DNA of 64,000 nt from Staphylococcus sp. NRL 16/872 (GCF_022815905.2 NZ_CP119327.1:2046001-2110000); one strand, 5' to 3'; counted from the first letter of the stretch, positions 48,669 to 57,190 are shown. Translations and numbers: made by a program. Notes: a model not told the origin generated them from the letters alone.

Positions 48669-50051
48669 TTATTCTTCTGAATCTTCTTTGTGTTTATGTT
48701 TGTGATCATGATTATCTTCATCTTCTTCATCATCAATCGTTGGTCTAGTTTCAATAAATTGATATTTAAGAATAACCCAAACTAATTGATGATTATCCAT
48801 TTCAGATATAATCCAACGATCATATTCAGTATCAATATGATCTTCTACTTGTAAATTAGTATTATGTGCTTGTAACCAACCACCAATTGTATCGATATCT
48901 TCTGAATCTTCAAATTCAATACCAAACTGTTCGTTTAAATCATCTAAAAGCACACGGCCATTAATTTGGTACGTATCTTCCTCAAGTTTAACGATATCAT
49001 TCACTTCATCATCGTCAAACTCATCTCTGATTTCACCAACAATTTCTTCAAGAATATCTTCCATCGTTAAAATACCAGCAGTACCACCATATTCATCAAT
49101 GATTAAACTAATATGAACATGTTCACGTTGCATTCTCACTAAAGCATCACTTATACGTGTTGTTTCAGAAATCATTGGTAACTCATGAATATAATTCGCA
49201 ATCTTAATTGTCTTACCTGATGCATATTCAGTTAAGAATTCTTTCACGTTAATAAACCCTTTAATATGGTCTTTATCACCATCTTCTGTGATTGGATAAC
49301 GTGTAAATTGATGCTCTTTAATTGTTTCTAATAATTCATCTACGTTAAATGGCTCATTTAACGTCACTAATTGTGTACGTGGCACCATGATATCTTTCGC
49401 ATGTCTTTCATCAAATGAAAAGATATTTTGCATATAGTTAAGCTCTGTCTGGTTAATTTCCCCACCATTATAACTATTATTAATAATAATTTTTATTTCT
49501 TCTTCTGACATCGCATCAGTTTGAGCATCTGGATCTACGCCCAACATTCTAATAATGACACGAGCTGAACCATTCATTAACCAAATTAATGGTTTCATGA
49601 TATTTCCGAAATAATATAAAGGTCTAGCATAAGTTAATGCTAATTTCTCTGTGTGCTGAATAGCTAAAGATTTAGGCGCTAATTCACCTAAAACAACATG
49701 TAAGTATGTTACAACAATAAATGAGATAACGAATGAAATTGTTGTTGTTAATGCATCAGGTAAATGAAGTAAATCGAATAACGGATGCAACAATTTCTCA
49801 AATGTTGGTTCACCTAACCAACCTAATCCTAAAGATGTAACTGTAATACCTAATTGACATGCTGATAAATAATAGTCTAAATTGGCAATCATTTTTTTAA
49901 CAATCTTTGCACTACCATTACCTTCTTCAGCTAATTGTTCAATTCGCGTTGAACGAACTTTTACTAAAGCAAATTCTGAACCTACAAATACTGTAGTTAG
50001 TGCAATTAATAGAAAAAATATTACTAAGTTAATTATGGTCGCTGTTTCCAA
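48669..50051 (-). CDS. mpfA: MpfA, CNNM/CorC-family magnesium exporter
   Basis: A 460-residue membrane protein: DUF21/CNNM domain with three to four membrane helices (residues 1-~190), paired CBS domains (~205-335; KDIMVPRTQLVTL, YPITEDGDKDHIKGF, GTAGILTMEDILEEI) and a CorC_HlyC C-terminal domain (~345-435), then an acidic/His-rich tail (DNHDHKHKHKED). In S. aureus the matching protein protects against high magnesium by export. Start is TTG 50051: an in-frame TAA lies directly upstream, so no longer form is possible. A perfect Shine-Dalgarno is 22 bases away, with a hairpin between. Confidence 0.88.
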   Translation of the reverse strand: METATIINLVIFFLLIALTTVFVGSEFALVKVRSTRIEQLAEEGNGSAKIVKKMIANLDYYLSACQLGITVTSLGLGWLGEPTFEKLLHPLFDLLHLPDALTTTISFVISFIVVTYLHVVLGELAPKSLAIQHTEKLALTYARPLYYFGNIMKPLIWLMNGSARVIIRMLGVDPDAQTDAMSEEEIKIIINNSYNGGEINQTELNYMQNIFSFDERHAKDIMVPRTQLVTLNEPFNVDELLETIKEHQFTRYPITEDGDKDHIKGFINVKEFLTEYASGKTIKIANYIHELPMISETTRISDALVRMQREHVHISLIIDEYGGTAGILTMEDILEEIVGEIRDEFDDDEVNDIVKLEEDTYQINGRVLLDDLNEQFGIEFEDSEDIDTIGGWLQAHNTNLQVEDHIDTEYDRWIISEMDNHQLVWVILKYQFIETRPTIDDEEDEDNHDHKHKHKEDSEE

Positions 50052-50081
50052 TTAATTCCCTATTTCTAGGGATTCACCTCC
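50052..50081 (-). promoter_or_regulatory. Hairpin-spanned ribosome binding site of mpfA
   Basis: On the minus strand GGAGGTGA (50081-50074) is followed by A, a 6-bp TCCCTA/TAGGGA stem with a GAAA tetraloop (50072-50057), then ATTAA and the TTG start. Folded, the spacing becomes about six bases; unfolded it is 22. Confidence 0.7.
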
Positions 50082-50390
50082 ATATAATATGTGTCCCATA
50101 TGAGTAACACGGATTTATTGTATCTTGCTTAATAACAATATATGCACATGTTAAGACCTTCCCATTGCGACACCCCCCGAAAAAATGTATTACTTTTATT
50201 TTATCATATATTAATTACAAATAGTTGAATGTAACCCTTTTAATTAAAAAATTACAATTTATCATTTAAAACTAAGATTGCATAATAGTCAAGGAAGTAT
50301 AAAGACTCCCACCTATTTAGCATATTCCTATTCTATACTCTCATATGTCTACCCATTTTTGCATGTTTTAACATTAATTTTAAATAAAAA
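50082..50390 (-). other. mpfA upstream/leader region
   Basis: About 300 bases between fruA's terminator and the mpfA ribosome binding site. On the minus strand it contains an A/T-rich stretch with TATGATAAAAT (possible -10) and then a G-rich segment TCGGGGGGTGTCGCAATGGG, out of keeping with the AT-rich surroundings. No known riboswitch was matched. Confidence 0.45.
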
Positions 50391-50420
50391 TCTCTTGCCC
50401 TATTTTTCAAGAGCAAGAGA
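50391..50420 (-). terminator. fruA terminator
   Basis: TCTCTTGC (50391-50398) pairs with GCAAGAGA (50413-50420); the minus strand continues TTTTTATTT. End of the fruRKA operon. Confidence 0.85.
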
Positions 50421-50437
50421 CTGATTAATCAACTATA

Positions 50438-52411
50438 TTATTCATCCATAGATTCAGATGCTTTAATTTCATCGCGTGTTAATTTAGGTTTTAAGATACC
50501 ATACATAAACGCTGAAACTAAAGTACCTACAACTAAAGCAATTAATGTTTGTACGATGTGGCTAAAGTCTGTAGCTGCGATAACGATGATACCACCGTGT
50601 GGCGCATTAATTCTTGAACCTAATGCTAATGCGATAGCGCCACCAACACCTGAACCTACCATCATTGATGGAATTACACGTAATGGGTCAGCTGCTGCGA
50701 ATGGAATTGCACCTTCTGTGATGAATGAAAGTCCCATTACATAGTTTGGTATGATTGAACCACGTTGTTCTTTAGTAAATTTACGTTTGAAAATGACCAT
50801 AGCTGTCGCAATTGCTAATGGTGGAATCATACCACCAACCATAGCTGCTGTAATTGGTGCTGCGTTACCTTCAGTTAAAGCAGCTGTTGCGAATACATAT
50901 GCCGCTTTGTTGAATGGACCACCCATATCGATAGCCATCATTGCACCGATAACTAAACCAAGTAACATAATGTTTGAACTTGATAGGCTGTTTAAGCCAT
51001 TTAATAATAAGTTATTTAACCATGCTGCTGGAGGGTTAAATACATAAATCATTAATAAACCAGTGATTGTTACACTTAATAATGGATAAATTAATGTTGG
51101 TTTTAAACCTTCTACAGCTTGTGGTAAACCACGAGTAATATATTTAATACCTTGAGTTAAGTAACCTGCTAAGAAACCTGCAATAATACCACCGATAAAT
51201 CCTGAACCACCTGAACTAGCTAACATACCGCCAACTAAACCAGCTGCGAAACCTGGTTTATCTGCAATACTACGTGCGATGAAACCAGCTAATACAGGAA
51301 TAATTAATGCGAAAGCACTATTTTTACCAATATTCCATAATTGTTCAGCAAATGGATTATAATCGGCTTTCTTAGGATCAAATGAAGTTGCTCCAAATAT
51401 GAACACAATTGCCATTAAGATACCACCAGCGATAACAAGTGGTAACATATTTGAAACACCATTCATTAAGTGTTTGTAAAATGCTTTACCGAAACTTTGC
51501 TTTTCGTTACTTTCACCAGCTTTAGATTTTGAACTTTCTCCACGAGCTACGAAAGGTTTACGACTTGTATCAAGTGCAGTATTAATTAATTCTTCTGGAC
51601 GTTTAATACCGTCAGCAACTGGTACTTCAACAACATTTTTACCATCGAAACGATCTGTTTCAACATGTACGTCAGCTGCAACAATTACACCTGTTGCTCT
51701 TTCAATATCTTGTTGTGTTAAATGGTTTTTAATACCACCAGAACCATTTGTTTCAACTTTAATTTTAACTCCCATTTTATCAGCTTGTTTTTTCAAAGCG
51801 TCACGAGCCATATAAGTATGAGCGATACCTGTAGGACAAGCTGTTACTGCAAGTACATATGGTTCGTTTGAATCTTGAGTTGGAGTGCCAGCAGTTGTCG
51901 CACCAGCTGTAGCCGCTTCTTGTTCTTGTGCCTCTTTTTCTTCTTCTTTAGTCGCTTCATCATCTGCATTATCAATGATTTGAAGTACTTCTTCTGGAGA
52001 ATTAGCGTGTAATAAGTTTTCTCTCACTTTATCATCCATTAAAATACCAGATAACTTAGCTAATGCATCTAAATGTGTTTGTGCGCCACCTTCTGGAGCA
52101 GCAATCATAAAGAATAAGTGTGCAGGTTGTCCATCTAAACTTTGATAATCAACACCAGTTTTAGATTTACCAAAAGCAATTGCTGGAGATTTCACGGCAG
52201 CCACTTTAGCATGTGGAATGGCAATACCTTCACCAATACCAGTTGTACTTTGTGATTCACGATTGTGAATAGCTTCTTTAAATTGCGCAATATCACTTAA
52301 TTTGCCAGCTTTATCTAATTGATTAACTAATTCATCGATAACGCCATTTTTATCTGTAGCTGATAAATCCATTGTAATCGTTGATTTAGTTAGTAATTCT
52401 GTAATTCTCAT
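50438..52411 (-). CDS. fruA: FruA, fructose PTS transporter EIIABC
   Basis: A 657-residue fusion: EIIA (residues 1-~150) with phospho-acceptor H67 in GIAIPHAKV; an acidic, alanine/threonine-rich linker (~151-182); EIIB (~183-285) with phosphocysteine C192 in TACPTGIAHTYMA; EIIC (~310-645) with about nine membrane segments (GGFVIA-like GGILMAIVFIFG, GGPFNKAAYVFAT, PHGGIIVIAATDF). It imports fructose as fructose-1-phosphate. The start lies 5 bases after fruK. Last gene of fruRKA. Confidence 0.96.
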   Translation of the reverse strand: MRITELLTKSTITMDLSATDKNGVIDELVNQLDKAGKLSDIAQFKEAIHNRESQSTTGIGEGIAIPHAKVAAVKSPAIAFGKSKTGVDYQSLDGQPAHLFFMIAAPEGGAQTHLDALAKLSGILMDDKVRENLLHANSPEEVLQIIDNADDEATKEEEKEAQEQEAATAGATTAGTPTQDSNEPYVLAVTACPTGIAHTYMARDALKKQADKMGVKIKVETNGSGGIKNHLTQQDIERATGVIVAADVHVETDRFDGKNVVEVPVADGIKRPEELINTALDTSRKPFVARGESSKSKAGESNEKQSFGKAFYKHLMNGVSNMLPLVIAGGILMAIVFIFGATSFDPKKADYNPFAEQLWNIGKNSAFALIIPVLAGFIARSIADKPGFAAGLVGGMLASSGGSGFIGGIIAGFLAGYLTQGIKYITRGLPQAVEGLKPTLIYPLLSVTITGLLMIYVFNPPAAWLNNLLLNGLNSLSSSNIMLLGLVIGAMMAIDMGGPFNKAAYVFATAALTEGNAAPITAAMVGGMIPPLAIATAMVIFKRKFTKEQRGSIIPNYVMGLSFITEGAIPFAAADPLRVIPSMMVGSGVGGAIALALGSRINAPHGGIIVIAATDFSHIVQTLIALVVGTLVSAFMYGILKPKLTRDEIKASESMDE

Positions 52412-52416
52412 CTATT

Positions 52417-53337
52417 TCACTCCCCATCAAGTACTGTAACAGTAACTTGTGATTTAATATTTTCTATATCCTCAATAGTTGCTAAATCCTCTGTAAATGC
52501 TGTTGCTGTCCCAGAAGCTACTGCTTGTTGAAAAGCATCTTCTAATGATAAGCCAGTTTCAAGTCCAGCGACCATACCAGCAACTGTACTATCTCCAGAA
52601 CCCACCGTATTGACGACTTGTCCTTTAGGATTTTGTGCTTTAATACTGCGTTGATCATCAATGTAGATAGCGCCATCGCCACCTAAAGAAATGATGACAG
52701 ATTGCGCACCTTCTTTTAAAATTTCTCTACCATATTTCACAACATCTTCGTCACTAGTGACTGTCATATTAAACATTTCTTCCAACTCATCTTTATTAGG
52801 TTTAATAAACAATGGTTGATATTTTAATACTGTGTTAACTAAGTCTTTTTCAGCATCGACTACTAATTTAGCGCCTGTTTGTTGCGTAATGCTAGCAATT
52901 TGTGCGTAAGCATCACTTGGAATACTTTTCGGAACGCTACCAGCTACGATCACTGTATCTTCTGAAGTTGTTTGTTTAATCTGAGTTAACAATGCCTGGA
53001 ATTGCTCATCCGTCACATTAGGACCTGGCGCATTGATTTCTGTTTCATCACCAGATTTCAATTTAACGTTAATGCGTGTATCATCATCTACTTTGATGAA
53101 ATCTGTGTTAATATCACTTTGTTCTAAAGTGTTAGCGATAAAATCTCCTGGAAAGCCTCCAGCAAAGCCTAAAGCAGTCGATTGAACGCCAAGTGTCTTT
53201 AACACACGTGATACATTTATGCCTTTGCCCCCAGCAAACTTATACGTTTTTTTGGCTCTATTTAGACCTTTAAGTTCAAAACCATTCGTAAACATAATGT
53301 AGTCGATGGATGGATTAAACGTTACTGTGTAAATCAT
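52417..53337 (-). CDS. fruK: FruK, 1-phosphofructokinase
   Basis: A 306-residue PfkB-family kinase that converts fructose-1-phosphate to fructose-1,6-bisphosphate. It opens MIYTVTFNPSIDYIMF, has GGKGINVSRVLKTLG (~37-51) as the N-terminal PfkB signature and NTVGSGDSTVAGMVAGL (~243-259) with the catalytic aspartate. Its ATG overlaps the fruR stop by four bases. It completes fructose entry with FruA. Confidence 0.96.
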   Translation of the reverse strand: MIYTVTFNPSIDYIMFTNGFELKGLNRAKKTYKFAGGKGINVSRVLKTLGVQSTALGFAGGFPGDFIANTLEQSDINTDFIKVDDDTRINVKLKSGDETEINAPGPNVTDEQFQALLTQIKQTTSEDTVIVAGSVPKSIPSDAYAQIASITQQTGAKLVVDAEKDLVNTVLKYQPLFIKPNKDELEEMFNMTVTSDEDVVKYGREILKEGAQSVIISLGGDGAIYIDDQRSIKAQNPKGQVVNTVGSGDSTVAGMVAGLETGLSLEDAFQQAVASGTATAFTEDLATIEDIENIKSQVTVTVLDGE

Positions 53338-54095
53338 GACTCTCCTCCTAAAAATTGATATTTATCTCTATATTTAGCGTAGTGCTTATGCAGTTTTACT
53401 AGTTTAGACACGATTAATTCAACTTTGTGATTGCCTATTGGAACATGCGCGAAATAAACTTCATCTAATTTAGATTGATCAAGTAAAATATAAGATTGTG
53501 TCGCTTGTTCAATCGCCTTTTCTTTAATCAATGCTTCCTTTTCATCTGGAGTAGTAAAGCCATAGTTTAGATCAACCCCATTCATTCCTAAAAATGCCTT
53601 ATCGAAACAATAGCGACCTAAAGTATGTAAAGCGCTAGCGCCTACTGTAGCAAGTGTAGTTTCTTTAACTTGTCCACCAATCATCAACGTTTTTATACCT
53701 TGATTCAAAAGTTTCTCTACGTGTGGCAAACCATTCGTTACCACTACAATGTTTTTCGCTTTTATAAAAGGAATCATTTCAATTGTGGACGAACCGGCAT
53801 CAATAAAAATACAATCGTTATCTTGGATTAATTGTGCAGCTACTTTTCCAATCTCTCGTTTTTCTTTTAGATTTAAAGACATTTTTTCGGAAAGCACTGG
53901 CTCACTATTTCGCCGACTATTAAGCATCGCTCCCCCATGAACACGTTGAAGACGACCTAATTGTTGCAATTTTGATAAATCTCTTCTTATTGTTGAAGCA
54001 CTACAACCTGTGCGATCAATCAATTCTTGAAGGGTTAAAAAGTCATTTTTCTTCAGTTCTTGTAGTATTATGTTATGTCGTTTTTCTGAAATCAT
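53334..54095 (-). CDS. fruR: FruR, DeoR-family regulator of the fructose operon
   Basis: A 253-residue repressor. The N-terminal DeoR helix-turn-helix is ISEKRHNIILQEL then CSASTIRRDLSKLQQLGRL, followed by the RVHGGAM hinge; the C-terminal sugar-phosphate-sensing domain has DAGSSTIEMIPFI (~93) and the DKAFLGMNGVD loop. Fructose-1-phosphate is the probable inducer. ATG 54095 (MISEKRH) follows AAGAGGGG; the frame extends to 54113 across that site. First gene of the operon, so it should be autoregulated through phased repeats in its promoter. Confidence 0.93.
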   Translation of the reverse strand: MISEKRHNIILQELKKNDFLTLQELIDRTGCSASTIRRDLSKLQQLGRLQRVHGGAMLNSRRNSEPVLSEKMSLNLKEKREIGKVAAQLIQDNDCIFIDAGSSTIEMIPFIKAKNIVVVTNGLPHVEKLLNQGIKTLMIGGQVKETTLATVGASALHTLGRYCFDKAFLGMNGVDLNYGFTTPDEKEALIKEKAIEQATQSYILLDQSKLDEVYFAHVPIGNHKVELIVSKLVKLHKHYAKYRDKYQFLGGES

Positions 54096-54118
54096 TACAT
54101 CGCCCCTCTTCAACTTAG

Positions 54119-54180
54119 ATTATAATGTGTGCGCTTACATTTTTCAATCAAAATTTATCAAAAACAATCAAAAACATTCA
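54119..54180 (-). promoter_or_regulatory. fru operon promoter with cre-like site and phased FruR repeats
   Basis: On the minus strand: -35 TTGAAA (54142-54147), exactly 17-bp spacer, -10 TATAAT (54119-54124). The spacer holds TGTAAGCGCACACA (54126-54139), a CcpA cre-like site with one mismatch. Upstream, ATCAAAA (plus strand) repeats at 54147, 54157 and 54167, exactly 10 bp apart, with a weaker copy at about 54177; such direct repeats are typical DeoR-family operators. Confidence 0.85.
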
Positions 54181-54192
54181 CAAAGTATAAAA

Positions 54193-54236
54193 AAACAGAT
54201 ATCGCGTACTTCATTTTTCTGTAGCAATATCTGTTT
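54193..54236 (-). terminator. ybaK terminator
   Basis: AAACAGATAT (54193-54202) pairs with ATATCTGTTT (54227-54236); on the minus strand a TTTTTT run follows. Confidence 0.8.
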
Positions 54237-54244
54237 ATATTTCA

Positions 54245-54724
54245 TTATTTTTGAAGTATATCAGCTGTTTGAGCATTTGTAATATCAATTAAATCTTTTA
54301 TATTTACAACGATTTGAATGCCTCGTTGACCACCACTCACATGTATTTTGTCTCTTTCTAGCGCCGATTGATCGATTGTAGTTTTAAATAAGTGCTTCAT
54401 GCCTATTGGCGAACAACCTCCACGAATATAACCCGTCACTTGTTTTAAATTCTCCATCGGCATGAGAGTGAGTTTCTTCTCATTAACTACATGTGCTGCT
54501 TCTTTTAAATCTAGTGTTTCATTTACCGGAATAACAAAGACAAAATGATCATGGTTTGCATTTTCCAATACTAATGTTTTATATACATCTTCCACATTAG
54601 CCCCCACGATGTGAGCAATTGTCTTGCCATCCATATGACCATCGCTAACCTCAAAGGTTCTTACTTCATAGTCAACTTTTGCTCTATCCAGCATACGCAT
54701 AGCATTTGTTTTCTTATGCTTCAT
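54245..54724 (-). CDS. ybaK: YbaK/EbsC-family Cys-tRNA(Pro)/Cys-tRNA(Cys) deacylase
   Basis: A 159-residue cytosolic protein of the YbaK (prolyl-tRNA editing-domain) family. It starts KHKKTNAMRMLDRAKVDYEV and contains VGANVEDVYKTLVL (~37-50; conserved K) and VTGYIRGGCSPIGMKHLF (~95-112), the family's GG.SP.G motif. It hydrolyses Cys mischarged on tRNA(Pro). ATG 54724 follows GAGGTGATAAA. Located upstream of fruR on the same strand but separated by a terminator. Confidence 0.9.
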   Translation of the reverse strand: MKHKKTNAMRMLDRAKVDYEVRTFEVSDGHMDGKTIAHIVGANVEDVYKTLVLENANHDHFVFVIPVNETLDLKEAAHVVNEKKLTLMPMENLKQVTGYIRGGCSPIGMKHLFKTTIDQSALERDKIHVSGGQRGIQIVVNIKDLIDITNAQTADILQK

Positions 54725-54990
54725 TTTATCACCTCGTTAGTACTCATCCTTATTCTACTATATATTAAACAAATGAAAAAACTCGTTGAAAATATATTTT
54801 TGGAGACAACGACTGCTAGAAAACCCTTATCAATCGACAAGGCGAAATGCATAACGACGGGACTTTTTAAAGGAACACCTGAGCTAAAGCTCATGTGTAA
54901 TTACCACTAACTTCTAAAGAAGAAGTGGTGCTTTAAGGCATGCATAAGACGACGATGAGTGAAAGGGTTTGTCTACCGTCTGACAAAAAA
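54725..54990. repeat. Structured intergenic element between ybaK and the anchored-protein gene
   Basis: The region contains two compact hairpins (54875-54898, ACAC..GAGCT/AGCTC..GTGT; 54903-54929, ACCACT..CTTC/GAAG..AGTGGT), a split direct repeat ATGCATAA..CGACG (54847-54859 and 54940-54954), and imperfect outer inverted arms (about 54802-54828 and 54960-54984). A 100-codon frame across it shows no coding features. It looks like a dispersed repeat or small structured RNA. Confidence 0.5.
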
Positions 54991-55021
54991 AGCGCACTTT
55001 TCTATTCATAGAAAAGGCGCT
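54991..55021 (-). terminator. Terminator of the anchored-protein gene
   Basis: AGCGC..TTTTCTA (54991-55004) pairs with TAGAAAA..GCGCT (55009-55021); the minus strand continues with seven T. Confidence 0.9.
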
Positions 55022-55022
55022 A

Positions 55023-55508
55023 TCACTTGTTAGTTGCTGTTATTGGTTCAATTTTACCCATCTTGTTAATGGCGATTTCGTCTGGTTGTTTGCTATCGTT
55101 TGATTGAAGTGTAAACGTAACATCTTGATTGTTTTCATCCGTTTGATTCAATTGAATCGTTTCCCCGTAATGTTGCATTGAATAATTCTCAGCCATAATT
55201 TTGCATTCTTCAGCTGAATACATATGTTTCGGCTTTGTTTGGTTCTGTTGTAGTTGATTATAACGAATCTCCGCTTTTTGTTCTTCTGCATTTTTTTCCG
55301 ATGCTTTTGCTGTATGGTTACTATTAATATTTAATATCTCTTTCGTTGCCGATACTTTTCCCATTTTTGAAAATGAAGAAATCGTGTGATGTACTTTAGC
55401 TAAGGCATCTTGATTTGTTGCGATAAACAATAAAAAGGCTAAGCAAATTGATAAAATAATAGCTACCATACCTAATAGTATGTTTTTAAAGTTCATCTCC
55501 TTACCCAC
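55023..55508 (-). CDS. Membrane-anchored extracellular protein of unknown function
   Basis: About 160 residues: an N-terminal membrane anchor (MNFKNILLGMVAIILSICLA then FLLFIA) followed by a hydrophilic Gln/Asn/Lys-rich extracellular part (KNAEEQKAEIRYNQLQQNQ; MYSAEECKIMAENYSMQHYG), and a terminal QSNDSKQPDEIAINKMGKIE. No named family recognised. The start is uncertain: I use GTG 55508; ATG 55496 has AAGGAG touching it with no spacing, and an ATG at 55544 has no site. Structured repeat elements lie on both sides. Confidence 0.62.
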   Translation of the reverse strand: MGKEMNFKNILLGMVAIILSICLAFLLFIATNQDALAKVHHTISSFSKMGKVSATKEILNINSNHTAKASEKNAEEQKAEIRYNQLQQNQTKPKHMYSAEECKIMAENYSMQHYGETIQLNQTDENNQDVTFTLQSNDSKQPDEIAINKMGKIEPITATNK

Positions 55509-55660
55509 ATTTCTCTCTAAATTTTTTCTTATCTTAACATACAAATGGGTAAAAATAATTATGTAGACTGCAATTTAAAATAACTGTAATCTTTGTAACA
55601 GTTATTTTACTTAACGACTTTATATTGTTACATATTAACAACTTAAATGTAAAAAACAAT

Positions 55661-55820
55661 AAAGAGGTCTGGACAAAAGCGCTTAGGATTTGAGCAAAAC
55701 CGAACGATGAGCAAAATTGTTCTCCAAATTTTGTCGAGTTGTGACGGACTTTGCCGAAAATCCTGCTTTTGGGAAGCCGTTAAGCAGTACCCATAGCATG
55801 CTTTTTGTCCAGACCTCTTT
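55661..55820. repeat. MITE-like inverted-repeat element downstream of norA
   Basis: AAAGAGGTCTGGACAAAA (55661-55678) and TTTTGTCCAGACCTCTTT (55803-55820) are perfect 18-bp inverted ends enclosing 124 bases. Nested inside are AGGATTT/AAAATCCT and a CAAAATT/AAATTTTG hairpin. Non-coding; norA's stop follows about 9 bases after the right arm, so it probably serves as norA's terminator as well. Confidence 0.7.
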
Positions 55821-55829
55821 TGTGTAGGT

Positions 55830-57002
55830 TTATTTAGATGTATTACGAGCACGGCGTTTCGTTTGCAATGCCTTTTCAATAAAAATAATAAGAATACCGA
55901 GCAACATTACAATGATGGACATATATAGTGGAAATTCTAAATTTATATCGAATAGCGCGCCTGCTGCAAGAGGGCCTATAAAGTTACCCATACTAGTAAA
56001 GGTGGAGTTTAGTCCACCGGCGAAACCTTGTCGATTGCCTGCAATATTTGAGTAATAATTTGTAAGTGCTGGACGAATTAAATCGAAACCGATAAACACA
56101 ATAAAGCTAATGATCATAATTGTCCAATAGTTATTTGACAGAATAAGCAGTCCTAAGACGATGGCTGAGTATAATAGTGACCATACAATAAATGTTAATT
56201 CTGTCATATATTTCATAAATTTATCGAAAAAGAATACTTGGAATACTGCACCTGCAATACCCCCACCTACAATAGCGATTGAAATATCCACTGGTGAATA
56301 GTTTGCTTTTTCAGATGTATATAATGAGAATAAGGTTTCAAACGCTGATAAGCCAAATGCTAAGACAAGTGTCAAAATAATTGGTGTAATAAACACTTTC
56401 CAATTAATTTTAGTCAGAACTTCTGGTTCAAAATTGTGGAACGTATCATTCGATTCGTTACGTGGATTATGAATTAATATTAAAGACATGATAAATGCTA
56501 GAATGCCGAGTGTTCCTGCGAAATAAAACGGCATGCGATGAGAAAATTCAGCTAGAAAGCCTCCTATTCCCGGTCCAAGGATAAATCCTGAATTAATGAT
56601 GGCAGACATATAACCAAAATTCTTAGCTTTGTCTTTAGCTGGCGAAATATCAGCAATCATTCCGGTCACGCCTGGCATGACCATACCTGCGCTAAAACCA
56701 CCTAAAACTCTAGAAATAATTAATGTTGAAAAATGATGACCTGCTGCAAATAAAAACTCTGAAATAGCAAATAAAACAAGGCCAATACAAATAATTAACT
56801 TTTTACCTAATTTATCTGCTAAAGTTCCTCCAAATGGAGAGATAATCATTTGTGATAGCGCAAAGACTGCAACTAAGACCCCTAGATCACTACCTTTTAA
56901 TCCTAAATCTTTCAAGTAAACCGGTAAAACTGGAATAACGAGTCCTATACCTACAAAGATTAAGAAAATGTTGAAATATAATGTAAATAATTGTTTTTTC
57001 AT
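55830..57002 (-). CDS. norA: NorA-type MFS multidrug efflux pump
   Basis: A 390-residue, 12-helix major facilitator protein. It begins MKKQLFTLYFNIFLIFVGIG and carries motif A GGTLADKLGKKLIICIG (~61-77) and motif C GYMSAIINSGFILGPGIGG (~132-150), nearly identical by eye to S. aureus NorA. It exports hydrophilic fluoroquinolones, dyes and biocides with protons; in S. aureus it is under MgrA control, and mgrA is 5 kb away here. I place the start at ATG 57002 after AGAGGTGACAGC; the frame extends to 57020 across the site. Confidence 0.94.
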   Translation of the reverse strand: MKKQLFTLYFNIFLIFVGIGLVIPVLPVYLKDLGLKGSDLGVLVAVFALSQMIISPFGGTLADKLGKKLIICIGLVLFAISEFLFAAGHHFSTLIISRVLGGFSAGMVMPGVTGMIADISPAKDKAKNFGYMSAIINSGFILGPGIGGFLAEFSHRMPFYFAGTLGILAFIMSLILIHNPRNESNDTFHNFEPEVLTKINWKVFITPIILTLVLAFGLSAFETLFSLYTSEKANYSPVDISIAIVGGGIAGAVFQVFFFDKFMKYMTELTFIVWSLLYSAIVLGLLILSNNYWTIMIISFIVFIGFDLIRPALTNYYSNIAGNRQGFAGGLNSTFTSMGNFIGPLAAGALFDINLEFPLYMSIIVMLLGILIIFIEKALQTKRRARNTSK

Positions 57003-57190
57003 GCTGTCACCTCTTTTCAAAGAATGTATCTTCGTAAAATTTCATTAATATTTTTAGTTAAAAATTACATAATATTGAAACATTGTATACTATTCTCTTC
57101 CTATATTACAATAGCAAAATGTAAATTCTAAATAATTCAACTTATAACAGGTATAATAAAAGTAACAACTATTCATTTGAGGTGAAAACA

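Noticed and set aside
48563..48754. 63-codon minus-strand open frame at the 3' end of mpfA
   Set aside because: Out-of-frame reading of the mpfA His-rich tail and its terminator.
54611..54910. 99-codon plus-strand open frame
   Set aside because: It starts antisense to ybaK and ends inside the structured repeat; no coding signature.
55643..55879. 78-codon minus-strand open frame downstream of norA
   Set aside because: It overlaps the 3' end of norA and the inverted-repeat element; Arg/Lys/Cys-rich nonsense composition.
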